DNA from: Pythium myriotylum
Taxonomy: Eukaryota; Oomycota; Peronosporomycetes; Pythiales; Pythiaceae
Direction: 5' to 3'
Length of the DNA stretch: 64,000 bases
Assembly (NCBI GenBank): GCA_023091665.1
Contig: JALJCQ010000027.1
Location: forward strand, 186,001-250,000
Below the pieces are notes generated by a model, which saw only the letters and a program-made list of their open reading frames with translations, was not told where the DNA came from and did not search any database. Position 1 is the first letter of the stretch; each line of letters starts with the position of its first letter. This document shows positions 1-10,000 of this stretch, piece by piece. Both the position numbers and the translations under genes were made by a program.

Positions 1-2145
1 ATAGCCCTTCGTAGTCTCGGAGTAGCCCAGGAGTACACACTGGAAGGCCTTTGGCTCAAGCTTCCCGCGCTTGCTTTTGTCAATGTGCGCGTAGCCCTCA
101 GATCCAATCACTCGAAGGTGACTCAGTGAAGGGCGCACTCCAAAGCACAACTCGAAAGGAGATCGTCCAGGACGCACTGTCGTCGGAATTCGGTTGAGTA
201 CGTGCACAATAGCAGCCATCACCTCAGCCCACCATCTTTGATTCATTGCACGGTGGATCATCGCAGATCGAGTGGCGTCTGCAATCGTTCGGTTCATTCT
301 CTCAGCCACTCCGTTCTGTTGAGGGTTGTACGGGACAGTAAGTTGGTGTGTGATGCCGTACTTCTGGCAGAAAGAGGCGAAGCTGTGGTTCACGTATTCG
401 CCCCCATTGTCCGATCGAATGCACTTGATTCGCTTACTGAGCTGGTTCTCGATCCAAGCTTTGAATCTTTTGAAGTGAGTGAGCACCTCGGACTTGGATT
501 TCATGAAGTAGATTGCCGTGAACCGAGAGTAGTCATCCACGAAGGTCACTGCGTACTTGGCTTTTCCAAACGAAGAAACTCGCATGGGACCCATGACATC
601 ACTATGGATGACTTCGAGCGGTGCAATGGTCTTTACGCCTGACCGAACGCTCCGTGGGTAGCGCTCCACACACATCTTGCCTTGTACACACGCGTCACAC
701 AGTTCATCATGCTTGCAGTCGGCGAGACTAGCGGGGACACCATCACACGCATTCACAATATCTGCCAAACGGCTGTCACCAACTTGCATCATGCGTGCGT
801 GCCACAGCTCAAAGTCTTTGCACTTCAACGCTCCCGCATTGGCGTCACATTTAGCACTTAAACCGTTAGTCCCAGCTTCTTTCACACTATCATCATCAGA
901 TAGCACGACCTCGTCGTCCGTAGAACCACCAAAAGCATCACCGAAAAGATCACCGATAGTATCACGATCATCACTGTGGTCGAGACGAGCATGGGCACTA
1001 CTCGCTGCCTCTGCGTGCACTGTGTACGATTTGGCCATTCGAGGCACCTGCAACAGTGGCTTGCCTTCGTACGAGATCACACATGAGTCACGCTTGAAGT
1101 GGACCTCAACATCCTTCTCCGTCAGAGCCGACACCGATATCAGCCGCTTGTCTAACCCGGGTACGTGGAGAACTTGTGTCAGCGTCACACGATTGCCATT
1201 GCTAGCCTTGAAACGAACAGAGCCCGACGCCACCGCGTAGAGCTGGTTGCCGTCGGCCATCTCCACAGGCGTTCCGTGAGTAAAACGCTTGTATGTCACA
1301 AAGTCGCGCTCTTCGAAGGTCATATGGGATGTGGCCCCACTGTCCACGAGCCATCCCGAGATGGGTGCACTTGTCGCAGAAAAAACGTGCTCACTTCCCT
1401 CAGCCAAAGGACAGTTCGCTTCCTTGTGCCCGTATTTGTTGCACTTGTAGCACTTTCCGTTGAATTTGCCACCATCACTCGGCTTCTTCTTGTGCAGGGG
1501 CCCCTTGCCCTTGCCCTGAACCTGGCCGTGTCGCCGCGGTCCAAACTGTCCTCGCCGTGGACGCCCAACACGTAGGGCCGTCTCCGTCACCTCCCTCTCT
1601 TGCATGCGCTCGTACTCTCTGCGGAGCATCTCCTTGGCCTCAAGCAGGTCAACACCAGGCTTGTTCTCGATGACTCGCACGATCGCTTCATACTCTGACG
1701 ACAGGCTGCCTAGCAGCACCACCAGCTTCTCGTCCTCCTTCATGAGGTCTCCGATGGCCTCCATGGCCATCACGAGGTTGTCGAACTTGAGCATGTGCTC
1801 CGAGATGTCTTCCCCTTGCACCATGCGCAGCTCATGAAGCTTCTTTCGGAGGTTGATACGGTTGTGAAGGTTCCGCTTCACGAAGTACCGCTCGAGGATC
1901 AACCAGGCCTCCATGGCCGTGGTTGCATTTCGCACCATCATCTGGAACGGAGGACTCAGTCGCATGGAAACAATCGCTAACGCCTTCTCGTCGTTGACTT
2001 TCCAATCTTCCGTCGTCATGTCTGCATCCTCCTTCTTCGTGTCAATGTGGGCAAGCAGGCCCTTCTTCAGCAGCGCCATGGTCGTTCCGTAGGCCCAGAG
2101 GAAGTAGTTCCCTTCGGTAAGAATGTCGTTCGTCTGGACGGACAT
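1..2145 (-). CDS. copia gag-protease-integrase polyprotein, partial, intact frame
   Basis: The frame starts at ATG 2145 (MSVQTND...) and I read all 715 codons to base 1 without a stop. In order it shows a gag region of the UBN2/copia type (about residues 1-200), a CCHC zinc knuckle (CYKCNKYGHKEANC, near 1400-1440), an aspartic protease with a WLVDSGATSHM site (near 1340), a GAG-pre-integrase HHCC segment (WHARMM...CDACVQGK) and the integrase core with D (HSDVMG), D (IRSDNGGEY) and E (QQNGVAERMNR). The protein copies and integrates the element inside virus-like particles. The reading ends within the region after integrase (GYSETTKGY). The intact frame contrasts with the broken copia at 16 kb. 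Confidence 0.9.
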   Translation of the reverse strand, partial: MSVQTNDILTEGNYFLWAYGTTMALLKKGLLAHIDTKKEDADMTTEDWKVNDEKALAIVSMRLSPPFQMMVRNATTAMEAWLILERYFVKRNLHNRINLRKKLHELRMVQGEDISEHMLKFDNLVMAMEAIGDLMKEDEKLVVLLGSLSSEYEAIVRVIENKPGVDLLEAKEMLRREYERMQEREVTETALRVGRPRRGQFGPRRHGQVQGKGKGPLHKKKPSDGGKFNGKCYKCNKYGHKEANCPLAEGSEHVFSATSAPISGWLVDSGATSHMTFEERDFVTYKRFTHGTPVEMADGNQLYAVASGSVRFKASNGNRVTLTQVLHVPGLDKRLISVSALTEKDVEVHFKRDSCVISYEGKPLLQVPRMAKSYTVHAEAASSAHARLDHSDDRDTIGDLFGDAFGGSTDDEVVLSDDDSVKEAGTNGLSAKCDANAGALKCKDFELWHARMMQVGDSRLADIVNACDGVPASLADCKHDELCDACVQGKMCVERYPRSVRSGVKTIAPLEVIHSDVMGPMRVSSFGKAKYAVTFVDDYSRFTAIYFMKSKSEVLTHFKRFKAWIENQLSKRIKCIRSDNGGEYVNHSFASFCQKYGITHQLTVPYNPQQNGVAERMNRTIADATRSAMIHRAMNQRWWAEVMAAIVHVLNRIPTTVRPGRSPFELCFGVRPSLSHLRVIGSEGYAHIDKSKRGKLEPKAFQCVLLGYSETTKGY

Positions 2146-2158
2146 GGTCACAGTCCTT

Positions 2159-2170
2159 GGGCTCATAACC
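2159..2170 (-). promoter_or_regulatory. Primer-binding site, half-tRNA type
   Basis: In element sense the 12 bases are GGTTATGAGCCC. Their complement, GGGCTCATAACC, has the form of an initiator-Met tRNA anticodon stem-loop with a CAT anticodon. Drosophila copia primes from a cleaved 5' half of initiator tRNA that pairs near this region rather than from the tRNA 3' end. The site lies 14 bases upstream of the gag ATG, directly after the putative LTR end. Confidence 0.6.
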
Positions 2171-2403
2171 TATTGCTAGTCAGAGCACTGGTTCGCTGAA
2201 CTTGGTCGTTAGCAATACAAATGGAAAGTGAGTGTATTCAGTTAGAGTCCGCAAGTGGAGTGAGCGGCTCCCTCTCACTACGCTAAGTACTGTGTTCTAG
2301 AACCGAAGTTCTAGAACCATCGGCCTCCGTCGATGTTCATATACAAACCATACAAGCACTGTTGTGCCGGTTCTCGAACCACATTCGAGAACAAGTAGAA
2401 CAC
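2171..2403 (-). promoter_or_regulatory. Putative copia 5' LTR/leader with TTCnnGAA palindromes
   Basis: This lies immediately upstream of the primer-binding site. It holds four TTCnnGAA inverted motifs at 2295-2302, 2309-2316, 2371-2378 and 2384-2391, the core of a heat-shock element. An 8-bp inverted repeat (TATTGCTA at 2171-2178, TAGCAATA at 2210-2217) lies next to the primer-binding site. The outer edge at about 2403 is a guess based on a TGTTC start; TG/CA ends are not both clear. Confidence 0.4.
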
Positions 2404-3149
2404 ATAGAGCACAACTTCCGTCGATTGTGCTGGTCCGGTATCCGGATCTGCGACAGCGCATCTTCCATCTGGATGCTGCGTCCGGACTGACGTCACCGTC
2501 TCTGCACCGAGTTGACACAGGCAAGAGACAGGCGCTGCAACTGCAACAGATCTGTAATCTGATCGAAAGTTGTTAGCAGTGCACCGGTACGGTGGCAGTA
2601 ATCGAGGGACACTTGTCTGACTGCCGTTCCAGCAGTTCAAATCTGTATGTCCTACCGCACTATCCAGGGCAAAGCTGTTTGGTACGGTACCGTTCACTAG
2701 AAATAGCGAGCTCGAGCGTACAATCCCAGCAACTTAAATTGTATCTGTCCTTTACTTGATATGCAGTGATCTCCTGTTCGCGGACCAGGATTTTCGGTCG
2801 AGTTCACCAGAATATGCGATCCGCGTGAACCTCCTACCTCATCCCGAGAGACGGTACACCTGGAACCTATCGGGATGCCTAAGAAGGACGAATATTCAAC
2901 CCTGCACTTGCACCCATCTTTTATGTTTTCAAACGCATTCGAATCGAACCAAGGTTATCTTATCGATACTTCGAAGGACCGTCCCTGCTTGCCTGGGTGC
3001 CATGTATGGACTTGTACTGTACAGCTTTCACCGATCCACATTCGTTCCGATGGCCGAAAAGTCGATGCCAAGCCATAACCAACCTGGGCGTGGTCTTCAG
3101 CCAACGTTCAATGCACCATCCACCGGTTCATCGACGTGACCGTGATTCA
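2404..3149. other. No gene recognised
   Basis: About 750 bases between the copia leader and the LINE tail. Only short frames without recognisable domains are present. I see no RNA gene or obvious repeat boundary. Confidence 0.5.
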
Positions 3150-3452
3150 ATATAAGGTCTATTGGTATGCTTATCTAGAAACCTATAGCCAGCCGGAGCC
3201 CAAGTTTAGGTATTACCTTCTCTCCAGTGCGCGAGGTCCCCCGATGCGCTGATGCCGAACGTCGTCGGTGGGGTGATGTGTGTGGCTGCTGTCGTGGGAG
3301 TCCATGGCGAGATTGGCCGCTGCATCCGCCATCTTATTTGCTGCGCGAGGGTGGTGACGCCAAGTGCGAATACCTAGGGCATCAGCTAGTCGTCGCGCTC
3401 GAGCATATTTGCCTTTCAACTTGGAGTTGAGCGGTTCGCCGACGTGACGCAA
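3150..3452 (-). mobile_element. LINE 3' fragment with RNase H C-terminus (copy 1)
   Basis: The minus-strand frame 3452-3213 (79 codons) encodes the last part of a type I RNase H: KGKYARARRLADALG, then HHPRAANKMADAAANLAMD with the conserved His and Asp. It aligns closely with 6370-6510. The 3' flank (3150-3210) shares the tail GGCTATAGGTTTCTAGATAAG...ACCAATAGACCT with copy 2, so both are 3' ends of one LINE family. This copy is 5'-truncated at about 3450, as expected for incomplete target-primed reverse transcription. Confidence 0.75.
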
Positions 3453-4070
3453 TAGAATACTTCGCAGACTCCAACTTTCATCATCTCATCACCATGCACC
3501 CGTCCAACCTTAACCTGAACCTGTGCAGTATACCTCCGTCGAATAGTTGGGTAGGAACACCGTCGTGGGAGCTGGAACCTCCAAAGCACGCCAACATTTA
3601 CTTGCGCGGTTCAGAGCTAATTCAACTATCTCTCTCTTCTTCCCTTCTCCATCCTCCCATCGTGTAGCGCATGGTAGACCAGGGGACATGGTGGGGTGAG
3701 ACCTTGCGACCTCAAGTTCTCTTCTCGGCTGCTTGATAGCAGCTGCCACTCCTACCTCGGATAAGGTCAGGTGGTTCTCATCCTCTGAGGGCGTGTAGTA
3801 AAGCTGAGAAATGGTTCAGTATGACCCACTACTGTCCGGATTTATCTGGTTACACTTCAACCTGAACTATGTACCCTCGTATTACCGCCACCTTCAGCCA
3901 ATCCGCAGCGAGATTACTATAGATTTTATCGTTGATGCGGAGGTTACTATTACTCGAATCACCCGAGCGTGGAGGTGTTGATTAACGAAAAGGCAGTATT
4001 CCAGTAGCTCACGGCTTTCGCAGCCAAGACTAATCCGTCGAATTTATCGCTGGATGAAACGGGAGTCTAA
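3453..4070. other. No gene recognised
   Basis: About 620 bases between the truncated LINE and the first small secreted gene. No domain, RNA gene or repeat that I can name. Confidence 0.5.
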
Positions 4071-4271
4071 TCATGACTGGAGGATCCCTCGAATTGTTAT
4101 CCGCCCCCCCCCCCCCCCCCCCCCCTTCACCACGGTGTACGGATTTCCAGACTTAGCAGGACCGCTATTCACAGGAGAATCCCAAGTCGCAAAGGATGCG
4201 TAGTTGATATTTTGACCGACAACCACGGCAATGTCGACAACAATAGCTGAGATCAACAAGAAGAACTTCAT
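4071..4271 (-). CDS. Small secreted protein (Gly-rich tail), effector-like
   Basis: 66 residues from ATG 4271. A hydrophobic signal peptide (MKFFLLISAIVVDIAVVVGQ, residues 1-20) is followed by a short mature part with SGNPYT and a run of seven glycines. The mature part aligns with the gene at 8573-8782 (GQ after the signal, then SG[NK]PYT), and both share an upstream block (4481-4552 versus 8991-9085). The glycine run is encoded by a 22-base homopolymer, so slippage would change the C-terminus. No homolog or function is recognised. The secreted role is inferred from the signal peptide only; expression is unknown. Confidence 0.55.
   Translation of the reverse strand: MKFFLLISAIVVDIAVVVGQNINYASFATWDSPVNSGPAKSGNPYTVVKGGGGGGGRITIRGILQS
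4104..4125 (+). repeat. 22-base poly-C tract inside the secreted gene
   Basis: An uninterrupted run of C on the plus strand, G in the sense of the minus-strand gene. It codes for poly-glycine in the frame used. Such tracts change length easily and are hard to sequence, so the C-terminal frame is uncertain. Confidence 0.9.
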
Positions 4272-4480
4272 CGTGTCGGAGGGTTTGAAGGCTGGAAGGG
4301 CTGGAAGATCTGGTGGTGGTAGAGAAGGCGAAGGAGGTCAAGATGATTTGCTTCGGACGACGAAAATTGGCGAATGCGATGCTTCTGCAAAGGGTCTTGG
4401 AAGGTGGTTGCTCGCTATTTCTGCTCTCAGAAGCTACGTTCCTCGGAGTGAACAAGGTGTATGCTGTATTGTGCTGTGTA

Positions 4481-4552
4481 TTCAGTCAGAGAGGAGCCGC
4501 AGTGCCATGACGCTGTGAAGTCATCGCATGCTTAGTAGCCTCTTGTGGGTGT
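4481..4552 (-). repeat. Conserved upstream block, copy 1
   Basis: Shares TTCAGTCAGAGAGGAGC, then GACGC[TA]GTGAAGT and a TAGTAGCC...TGTGGG[TC]G pattern with 8991-9085. Both copies lie about 210 bp upstream of a small secreted gene on the minus strand, so gene and promoter region look duplicated together. Confidence 0.65.
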
Positions 4553-4560
4553 GAGATTCG

Positions 4561-5486
4561 GTTATTGTAGATATTCTTCCCGTCACACAACCACCCGTTT
4601 CTTGCGTTCGAACGCGGGCTCATCAGCTCCGATGGGTCTCAAGTTGCTGGGCCGGACTTCCCAAAAAAAATTCTGTCTTCTCTGAAGCTCCATCGAACAC
4701 GTGTTCGGGGGTGATTGCCTTCTCTCGCCCCCTCTGTCGTGTTTGGCTGTAAGTTCCTGGCCAAAGCGAAGTTGGTACTGGGTGTTGTGGTGTTTGCAAT
4801 GAGCGTATTCTTTATCACAAACGCTTGCTAAATCGGAGATCTGACGTCTCTTTGTGCTTTCAAGTGCTATGTACACCACATTGTACGATATGATCCTATG
4901 CACGTACGGAGTCACTGTACTGTACTAGAACTGCCCCCTAATATCCAAACAGTTGAATCCGTCGTTCATGAATTGGAAGAGATCTCTCCGGAGAATGCTT
5001 GTCTGGGTTAGCAAAGTCGACTCGTCAGCTGGTGTGTGATCGTTTTTTGCACCGTACTTGTACAGTCGGTACAGGGGATAAGCACGGTGCTGAGATATCC
5101 AGCCTATGAGGTCATAAATGCTTCAGGTGAGATCGGGTGAAACCAGAAAGGAGTGATCTACTTAGTTACTGTATGTTGTGAGATAGAGGTCCGCTCGGGA
5201 AAGGATGCTAGAGGGCAATTGTAAAACTTGTTCAACTACTCAGATCGTACGTAAAATCCACAAACCACAGTTGGTTCGTCGAAAACGGGCCATTCTTGAC
5301 TCCCTAGACTGCAGCGCGAAGGCACGAGTGGTCAGGTGCCAACTAGGATCAGTACCCCGGCTCATCTCCCGCCCAATATCAAACGGGAAGTCCACGCATA
5401 AGGGATTGGAGGTGCCAAAAAACATAGCGTGCTTATCCCCGGTACCGTCGGTATGTTCCACTACTGTACTCAACTTATTTGTTGAG
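4561..5486. other. No gene recognised
   Basis: About 930 bases ahead of the LINE fragment. Overlapping short frames show no domain. The region just before 5487 could include more degraded LINE sequence, but I cannot align it. Confidence 0.45.
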
Positions 5487-6660
5487 CTCGTGCCAGCACA
5501 TATCTTCGCCTCAAGGGCGATCGCCTCAGCAGGTGGGATCGCACTCGACAACAGGCAGGATGTCCGCACTGCCCGGGGCTCGGCGCTCACGGCGGCGCCA
5601 GTGGCCATATCTTCTGGGGCTGCCCCATGGCCCAACAGCTTTGGCACACCATGATCTCCATCTGGAGTTTCTTGTGGTCCCCGGACCAACTTCCTGGTGT
5701 ACAAGAGTTCAAGGCCGCCTTCTTCTCCCTCAGGCTCCCAAGCCTCCCGAATCTGCTTTGGTCCCATCCCAGCATGGACCGCCTTCACAGTGGAGGCCAC
5801 AATTGCCACCCACGCAGCCGTACACGCAGCATGGAGGCAGCACTCCCTCGTAGTCATGCAAACTATTTGGCGTTGGCGCACCGCCCCAGACCAGATCGAC
5901 GATATCTGGACGCCGCCTCACGCGGACACGGTCCTGCACAACGCTCTCGCAGCATCTCTACGAGACCTGAAGCGGAAGCGGACGACAACGAGCGCAGCGA
6001 CCCCGCACACGGCCACAGCGATCCGTTTGCTCCGGGACTCCTCGCCAGAACTCGTCAGCCCCTTGCCAAGTCGTGCAGCCGCGTCTGCGCAGTATCTCTT
6101 ATTTTTTGACGGCGGATCTCGGGGGAACCCCGGACCCGGCGGCTCCGGAGCTGTCATAGTACGAGTTTCGACGGACAAGACAAACGCGGAAGTCGTCTTC
6201 TCGGCGGCCTCGGCCTTCGCAGATCCTACTACTACCAACAACCAGGCTGAATACGAGGGCCTCACGGTAGGCCTTCACGCCGCCGCTGAGAATCACTAGA
6301 CTCCCCTCTCCGTTATCGGTGACAGCATGATCATCATTCAACAGATGAAACACTACAAACCACCGCTGAATGTAACGCTCCAAGGCAAATACGCCCGAGC
6401 CAGAAGACTTGCAGACACCCTCGGCGTCCGCAACTGGTCGCATCACCCCCACGCAGCAAATAAAATGGCGGACGCAGCGGCGAACCTCGCCATGGACGAC
6501 AACGCCAGCAGCAGTGCACGGCACCCAACCGACAATCAGCACCACACGCGCATCGCCTCCCTACTCCCTGGAGATCTCGCCCATTGGCGGGAAGAAAACA
6601 CATAATCTTTGGCACTTAGCCGGCTATAGGTTTCTAGATAAGTAAACCAATAGACCTCAA
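5487..6660 (+). mobile_element. LINE 3' part: zinc-binding RT tail, linker, RNase H (copy 2, degraded)
   Basis: The first part (about 5490-5740) reads as the zinc-binding segment found after a LINE reverse transcriptase: YLRLKGDRLSRWDRT, CPHC, GHIFWGCPMAQQLW. The reading shifts frame near 5740 and continues through a linker to a type I RNase H (about 6100-6510): FFDGGSRGNPGPGGSG, NNQAEYEGL, GDS, HAANKMADAAANLAMD. An in-frame TAG at 6297-6299 splits the RNase H. The tail (6610-6660) matches the 3' flank at 3150-3210. RNase H removes RNA from RNA-DNA hybrids during LINE replication. The frameshift and stop mark it as dead. Confidence 0.8.
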
Positions 6661-6839
6661 TTTCATCATCGTGCCAGCACATAAACCCAAACACAATTGT
6701 TAACTTTCAGAAACTAAGGTACTCCCTCTTTGAGTCTCGAAGTGAATCTCGATCAGTTCCGAAAGTCCTCGAATAGAGGACATTCGATCAGTTCTCGATC
6801 AGTTCTCGATCAGTTCCAAAAGTGGAACTGCACATTTCA

Positions 6840-7260
6840 TTTTGGAGTCGCCGGCACTATCGAATTCGGCCGTGTTCCTGAGCCATTGGACGAGACGACA
6901 CAAGAGATCAGGCAGCTCCCATGCCAAGATGGTCATTAGGAGGATGGAGACAGTGTATCTTCCCCTCTCAAAAAGATACGCTGTCGACATAACTCTCCAG
7001 GGATGTGTCGCTACCGTGATGGCTCCCATTACGGCCATCAACCACCAACGAGAGTTCTTCGCGCTGGCTACCACTGTTCTTTGATGCTGTGCCGCTTGGT
7101 GAATCTGAACTTCGGACCCTCAACGACCTGATCGAATTCGTGGCTTCCTGATAAAACGCTTCAAAGCAGTAATCAAGGCGAGCCCAATGAAGCCGCCAGC
7201 AACAGTAAACAAGTCCAGAAGAGACGTAATTAACAGGCTGACCATGGCAGCTGAACTGTA
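6840..7260 (-). pseudogene. Duplicated membrane-protein-like remnant, copy 1
   Basis: This aligns with 9566-10000 for about 400 bases. Minus-strand frames hold matching hydrophobic pieces: KNSRWWLMAVMG, then TILAWELPDLLCRLVQWLRN (copy 2: TIRAWGICLISNLFFRLAHW). Upstream in the same direction, a 41-residue ATG frame (7245-7120) is a short membrane-spanning peptide (MVSLLITSLLDLFTV...). Copy 2 has frame breaks at the equivalent place. I cannot assign a family. The matching protein pieces suggest both derive from a coding sequence that is no longer whole. Confidence 0.45.
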
Positions 7261-8572
7261 CTAATGAGGCAACCGTGGATGTGAGTACGGATCATAAGGA
7301 ATCGTTCCACTGTCAGTTTCGGTCATCATGGTGGATGGAGTTGCTATTTTTATAGAGCGGCTGACTTAAAGATGGGTTTAACGAAGACTCCATGGTGAGA
7401 TGAGTGTCAATACAGGCAATGATCACACTAAGGGTAAAGAGCAGTGGGTGACGAGTCCCGGGTCCTTTGGTCCTTGAACAACCAAGCCAGCTATCCGTTG
7501 TCCAGCGCCTCCTGATCGTGACTATCGAGGCGGCCCAGGCAATACCGAGTCTCCTGTCGTGTGTTTCAAGCCGTGAGTGTCGCATAGAGCAAGTCGTCGC
7601 AAGGCAGACAGCACCTACTGGTTTGTCGGAGGCACGTCACAACTCGTAGTTGACTCGCGCTCCCCTTAATGCGACGATTTGAGTGAGCAGACGTTCTAGC
7701 TTCGGAAGGTGTGGGCGTACGAGATAATGCTGCGAATGGTAGTGGTCTTGTCCGATTGCTGGATCAGACAACGAATGGGATGGTGGCAATCAAAGTTAAG
7801 CCACCTCTGGAGGTGGCTTGATTTCGGATCAAGCATAAGCAGGAATCGGGCCCAAATTCGGGCAACACCAAAACCAAAATAACAGCAGCATTTGTTTTTT
7901 TTTTTTAACTTTGATAATACAGTATATGCAGAGGTTCTCCACGACACGAATCGCGAACAAAGAGACTTCTGATTAACAGTACTCGTATAGAAAACCAGAA
8001 CCCCAACGAGTCGTAGCTCCTCCCCATCAATGCTACCAGTCAAACGGCCACATCGCGAAAGACTCAGCGATTAGGGACACAACTTATATACGAATGAGCC
8101 CTCCAAATCGCCATGCTATCTGCTCTTACTGCTTGGTTGACGAGTATCTACCCAGCGTCCAGACATTCCACCCGACGGATCGCCCTGAGTGGCGAGGACT
8201 TCAACCTTGCTTCTAGGTTACCATCTTCAGTTGATGGCCTCCACTGCAAGCATGGTCGCAGCACAGAAGCGCCATTGGATTGCACTCTGTATCGAGGCTA
8301 CTTTAGCTGTAGCCTCAACATAGAGTGCGATCCTGTACCGCGAAGGTTAAAAGACTGATTGGATTGCTCCAATGGTTCGAGACTCACGACACCATTCATG
8401 TGTGAGATTAAAGTATCTGCTCGTTTGAGACTCGCATACAAGCGTGAACAAATTTCACGAGATAGAGATCCCAGATACACACGAACTCTCTAAACCTCTC
8501 CTCTAACGTTGATTGCGAAGAGGTGGAGAACCCCGTTGGAAATGCTCTTCTCATTCACCATGCATGTACCCT
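7261..8572. other. No gene recognised
   Basis: About 1.3 kb. It contains a short poly-T (near 7900) and a palindromic pair near 7797-7834 (AAGCCACCTC / GAGGTGGCTT). Frames are short and lack recognisable domains. Confidence 0.45.
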
Positions 8573-8782
8573 TTATGAAGTATGAGGCTTGGGTTTTGGA
8601 GCTGACTGGGAGTGCTTCAAGGAGGTGTCACCACGATTAGGATAAGTATACGGTTTTCCCGAGTCTCCAGGTTGACTGTTGGATTTGGGATCACCAGCCG
8701 CAATAGGCGAGTATTGAAGTACTTGACCAAGAGCCACAGCAGCATAGAGAGCAATAGCCACGACAAACGTGTACGGTTTCAT
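8573..8782 (-). CDS. Small secreted protein, effector-like
   Basis: 69 residues from ATG 8782, chosen because it begins a clear signal peptide (MKPYTFVVAIALYAAVALGQ, residues 1-20). An earlier in-frame ATG at 8839 would bury that signal. The mature part contains SGKPYTYPNRG and a basic, proline-rich end. It is a paralog of 4071-4271. The leader contains TCGAACAAG and GATGCAAATCG[AG]CGAGTG, nearly identical to the leader of the gene at 23283-23519. A TATA-like CTTATATAAG lies at 8973-8982. Secretion is inferred; function unknown. Confidence 0.6.
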   Translation of the reverse strand: MKPYTFVVAIALYAAVALGQVLQYSPIAAGDPKSNSQPGDSGKPYTYPNRGDTSLKHSQSAPKPKPHTS

Positions 8783-8990
8783 GGGTGAAAGGTCGAAAGG
8801 ACAGACAGTCCGACGGTCGTGGATGAGCTTGAGGCGCAAGTGGCCGGGCTGCTTGTTCGAGAAGATGCAAATCGACGAGTGTGATGGGTCTTCTCGAATT
8901 ACCCAAATGATTTGATTGCTCGCATATCCACTCCAGGCAGCTAAGTTCCGTGGGGTGAAGAAGATGTAGAATCTTATATAAGACTGCCTG

Positions 8991-9085
8991 TTCAGTCAGA
9001 GAGGAGCTGGTGTTTCGCGACGCAGTGAAGTGCTCCCACTATAACAGTAGTAGCCAGTGGGTTCTTTGTGGGCGCAAGGTTCAGG
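8991..9085 (-). repeat. Conserved upstream block, copy 2
   Basis: Partner of 4481-4552. It lies about 210 bp upstream of the ATG at 8782, just beyond a TATA-like palindrome at 8973-8982. Confidence 0.65.
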
Positions 9086-9382
9086 CGTTCCAGATGTTCC
9101 TCACGTCGAACAGTACATTCATGTCTTGCATTACAAAACTGGCACCACAGCTCTGACGTTGAGAGAGTTCACATTCCATGCGCTTCGTGAAGAAAATGAA
9201 AATCGGCCCTCTTGAACACGTCTTTCAAAATTCTTGCCTTTAGCCTCCGCCAACCTCGTATTTTCGTTTACGTCGTCAACGCAAACTTTGATCATGTGGT
9301 TGCTGGGTCTCACATCGTATGTGTTCGTTTGACCTTGCAAAGCGTGAGATCACTTCGCACTACACTATAACTTCTTCCCCTC

Positions 9383-9386
<4 letters not shown>

Positions 9387-9433
<47 letters not shown>
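9387..9433 (+). repeat. (CT)n microsatellite
   Basis: About 23 uninterrupted CT units, the longest dinucleotide run in the window. Shorter CT/GA runs also occur near 36802, 37001, 44788 and 47941. Confidence 0.95.
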
Positions 9434-9436
<3 letters not shown>

Positions 9437-9565
9437 CAGTATTTCTATCAGAGTTTAATAGATGGAGCGTGACAGGAAGGGGTCAGGCTCGTCCTGGTTG
9501 AAGTCGACTTACCACGTAGTGTGCGGCCGCGTTTGGAAGTCCGCAACTCCTTACTGTACTAAGCT

Positions 9566-10000
9566 ATGCCCTCACGAACGAATTCGACCATGTTCCTGAG
9601 CCAATGGGCAAGGCGAAAGAATAGATTAGAGATCAGGCAGATCCCCCACGCCCGGATGGTCATGAAGAGGATGGGGACAGGTACACTGTCGACGCTTTTT
9701 CTGAGAGACGTGTCCCGATCATGCAGCCTCCCATCACGGCCATCAACCACCAACGAGATTTCTTCACGTTAGCCACCACCGTTCCTTGACGCTGTGCTGC
9801 TTGGTATATCTGAACTTCGGAATCTCAACGGCCTGGTGGAGATGGTGGTTAGCCCATACATGGAAGGTACGGTAGCAGGAATCAAGGTGAGTACCGGTAC
9901 AACGAAGCCGACAACTGCAGTAAAATGAGCAAGAGAGATCTAACTTGCTTACCATGCCAACTAAACTGGACTGAACAGGCAACCGTGGATGCAAGTGATG
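9566..10000 (-). pseudogene. Duplicated membrane-protein-like remnant, copy 2
   Basis: Second copy of the 6840-7260 sequence, in the same orientation, with several indels. The sequence around 9750 reads KKSRWWLMAVMGG in one frame and TIRAWGICLISNLFFRLAHWLRN in another, so the coding frame is broken. It follows the conserved block and secreted gene as copy 1 does, apart from the LINE fragment lying between those features at the first locus. Confidence 0.45.

Larger units (their letters stand above)
1..2403 (-). mobile_element. Ty1/copia LTR retrotransposon, 5' part (cut by window edge)
   Basis: On the minus strand the parts lie in copia order: a leader or 5' LTR (about 2403-2171), a primer-binding site (2170-2159), then one long gag-pol frame from 2145 to base 1. 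Integrase, reverse transcriptase, RNase H and the 3' LTR would lie to the left of the window. The outer LTR edge is not resolved because no second LTR copy is visible. This is a different family from the copia element at 16-21 kb: gag and LTR sequences do not match. The frame is intact, so this copy may be recent. Confidence 0.85.

Noticed and set aside
2159..2170. Initiator tRNA gene
   Set aside because: Only the anticodon arm is matched; no acceptor stem, D arm or T arm follows. Treated as a primer-binding site.
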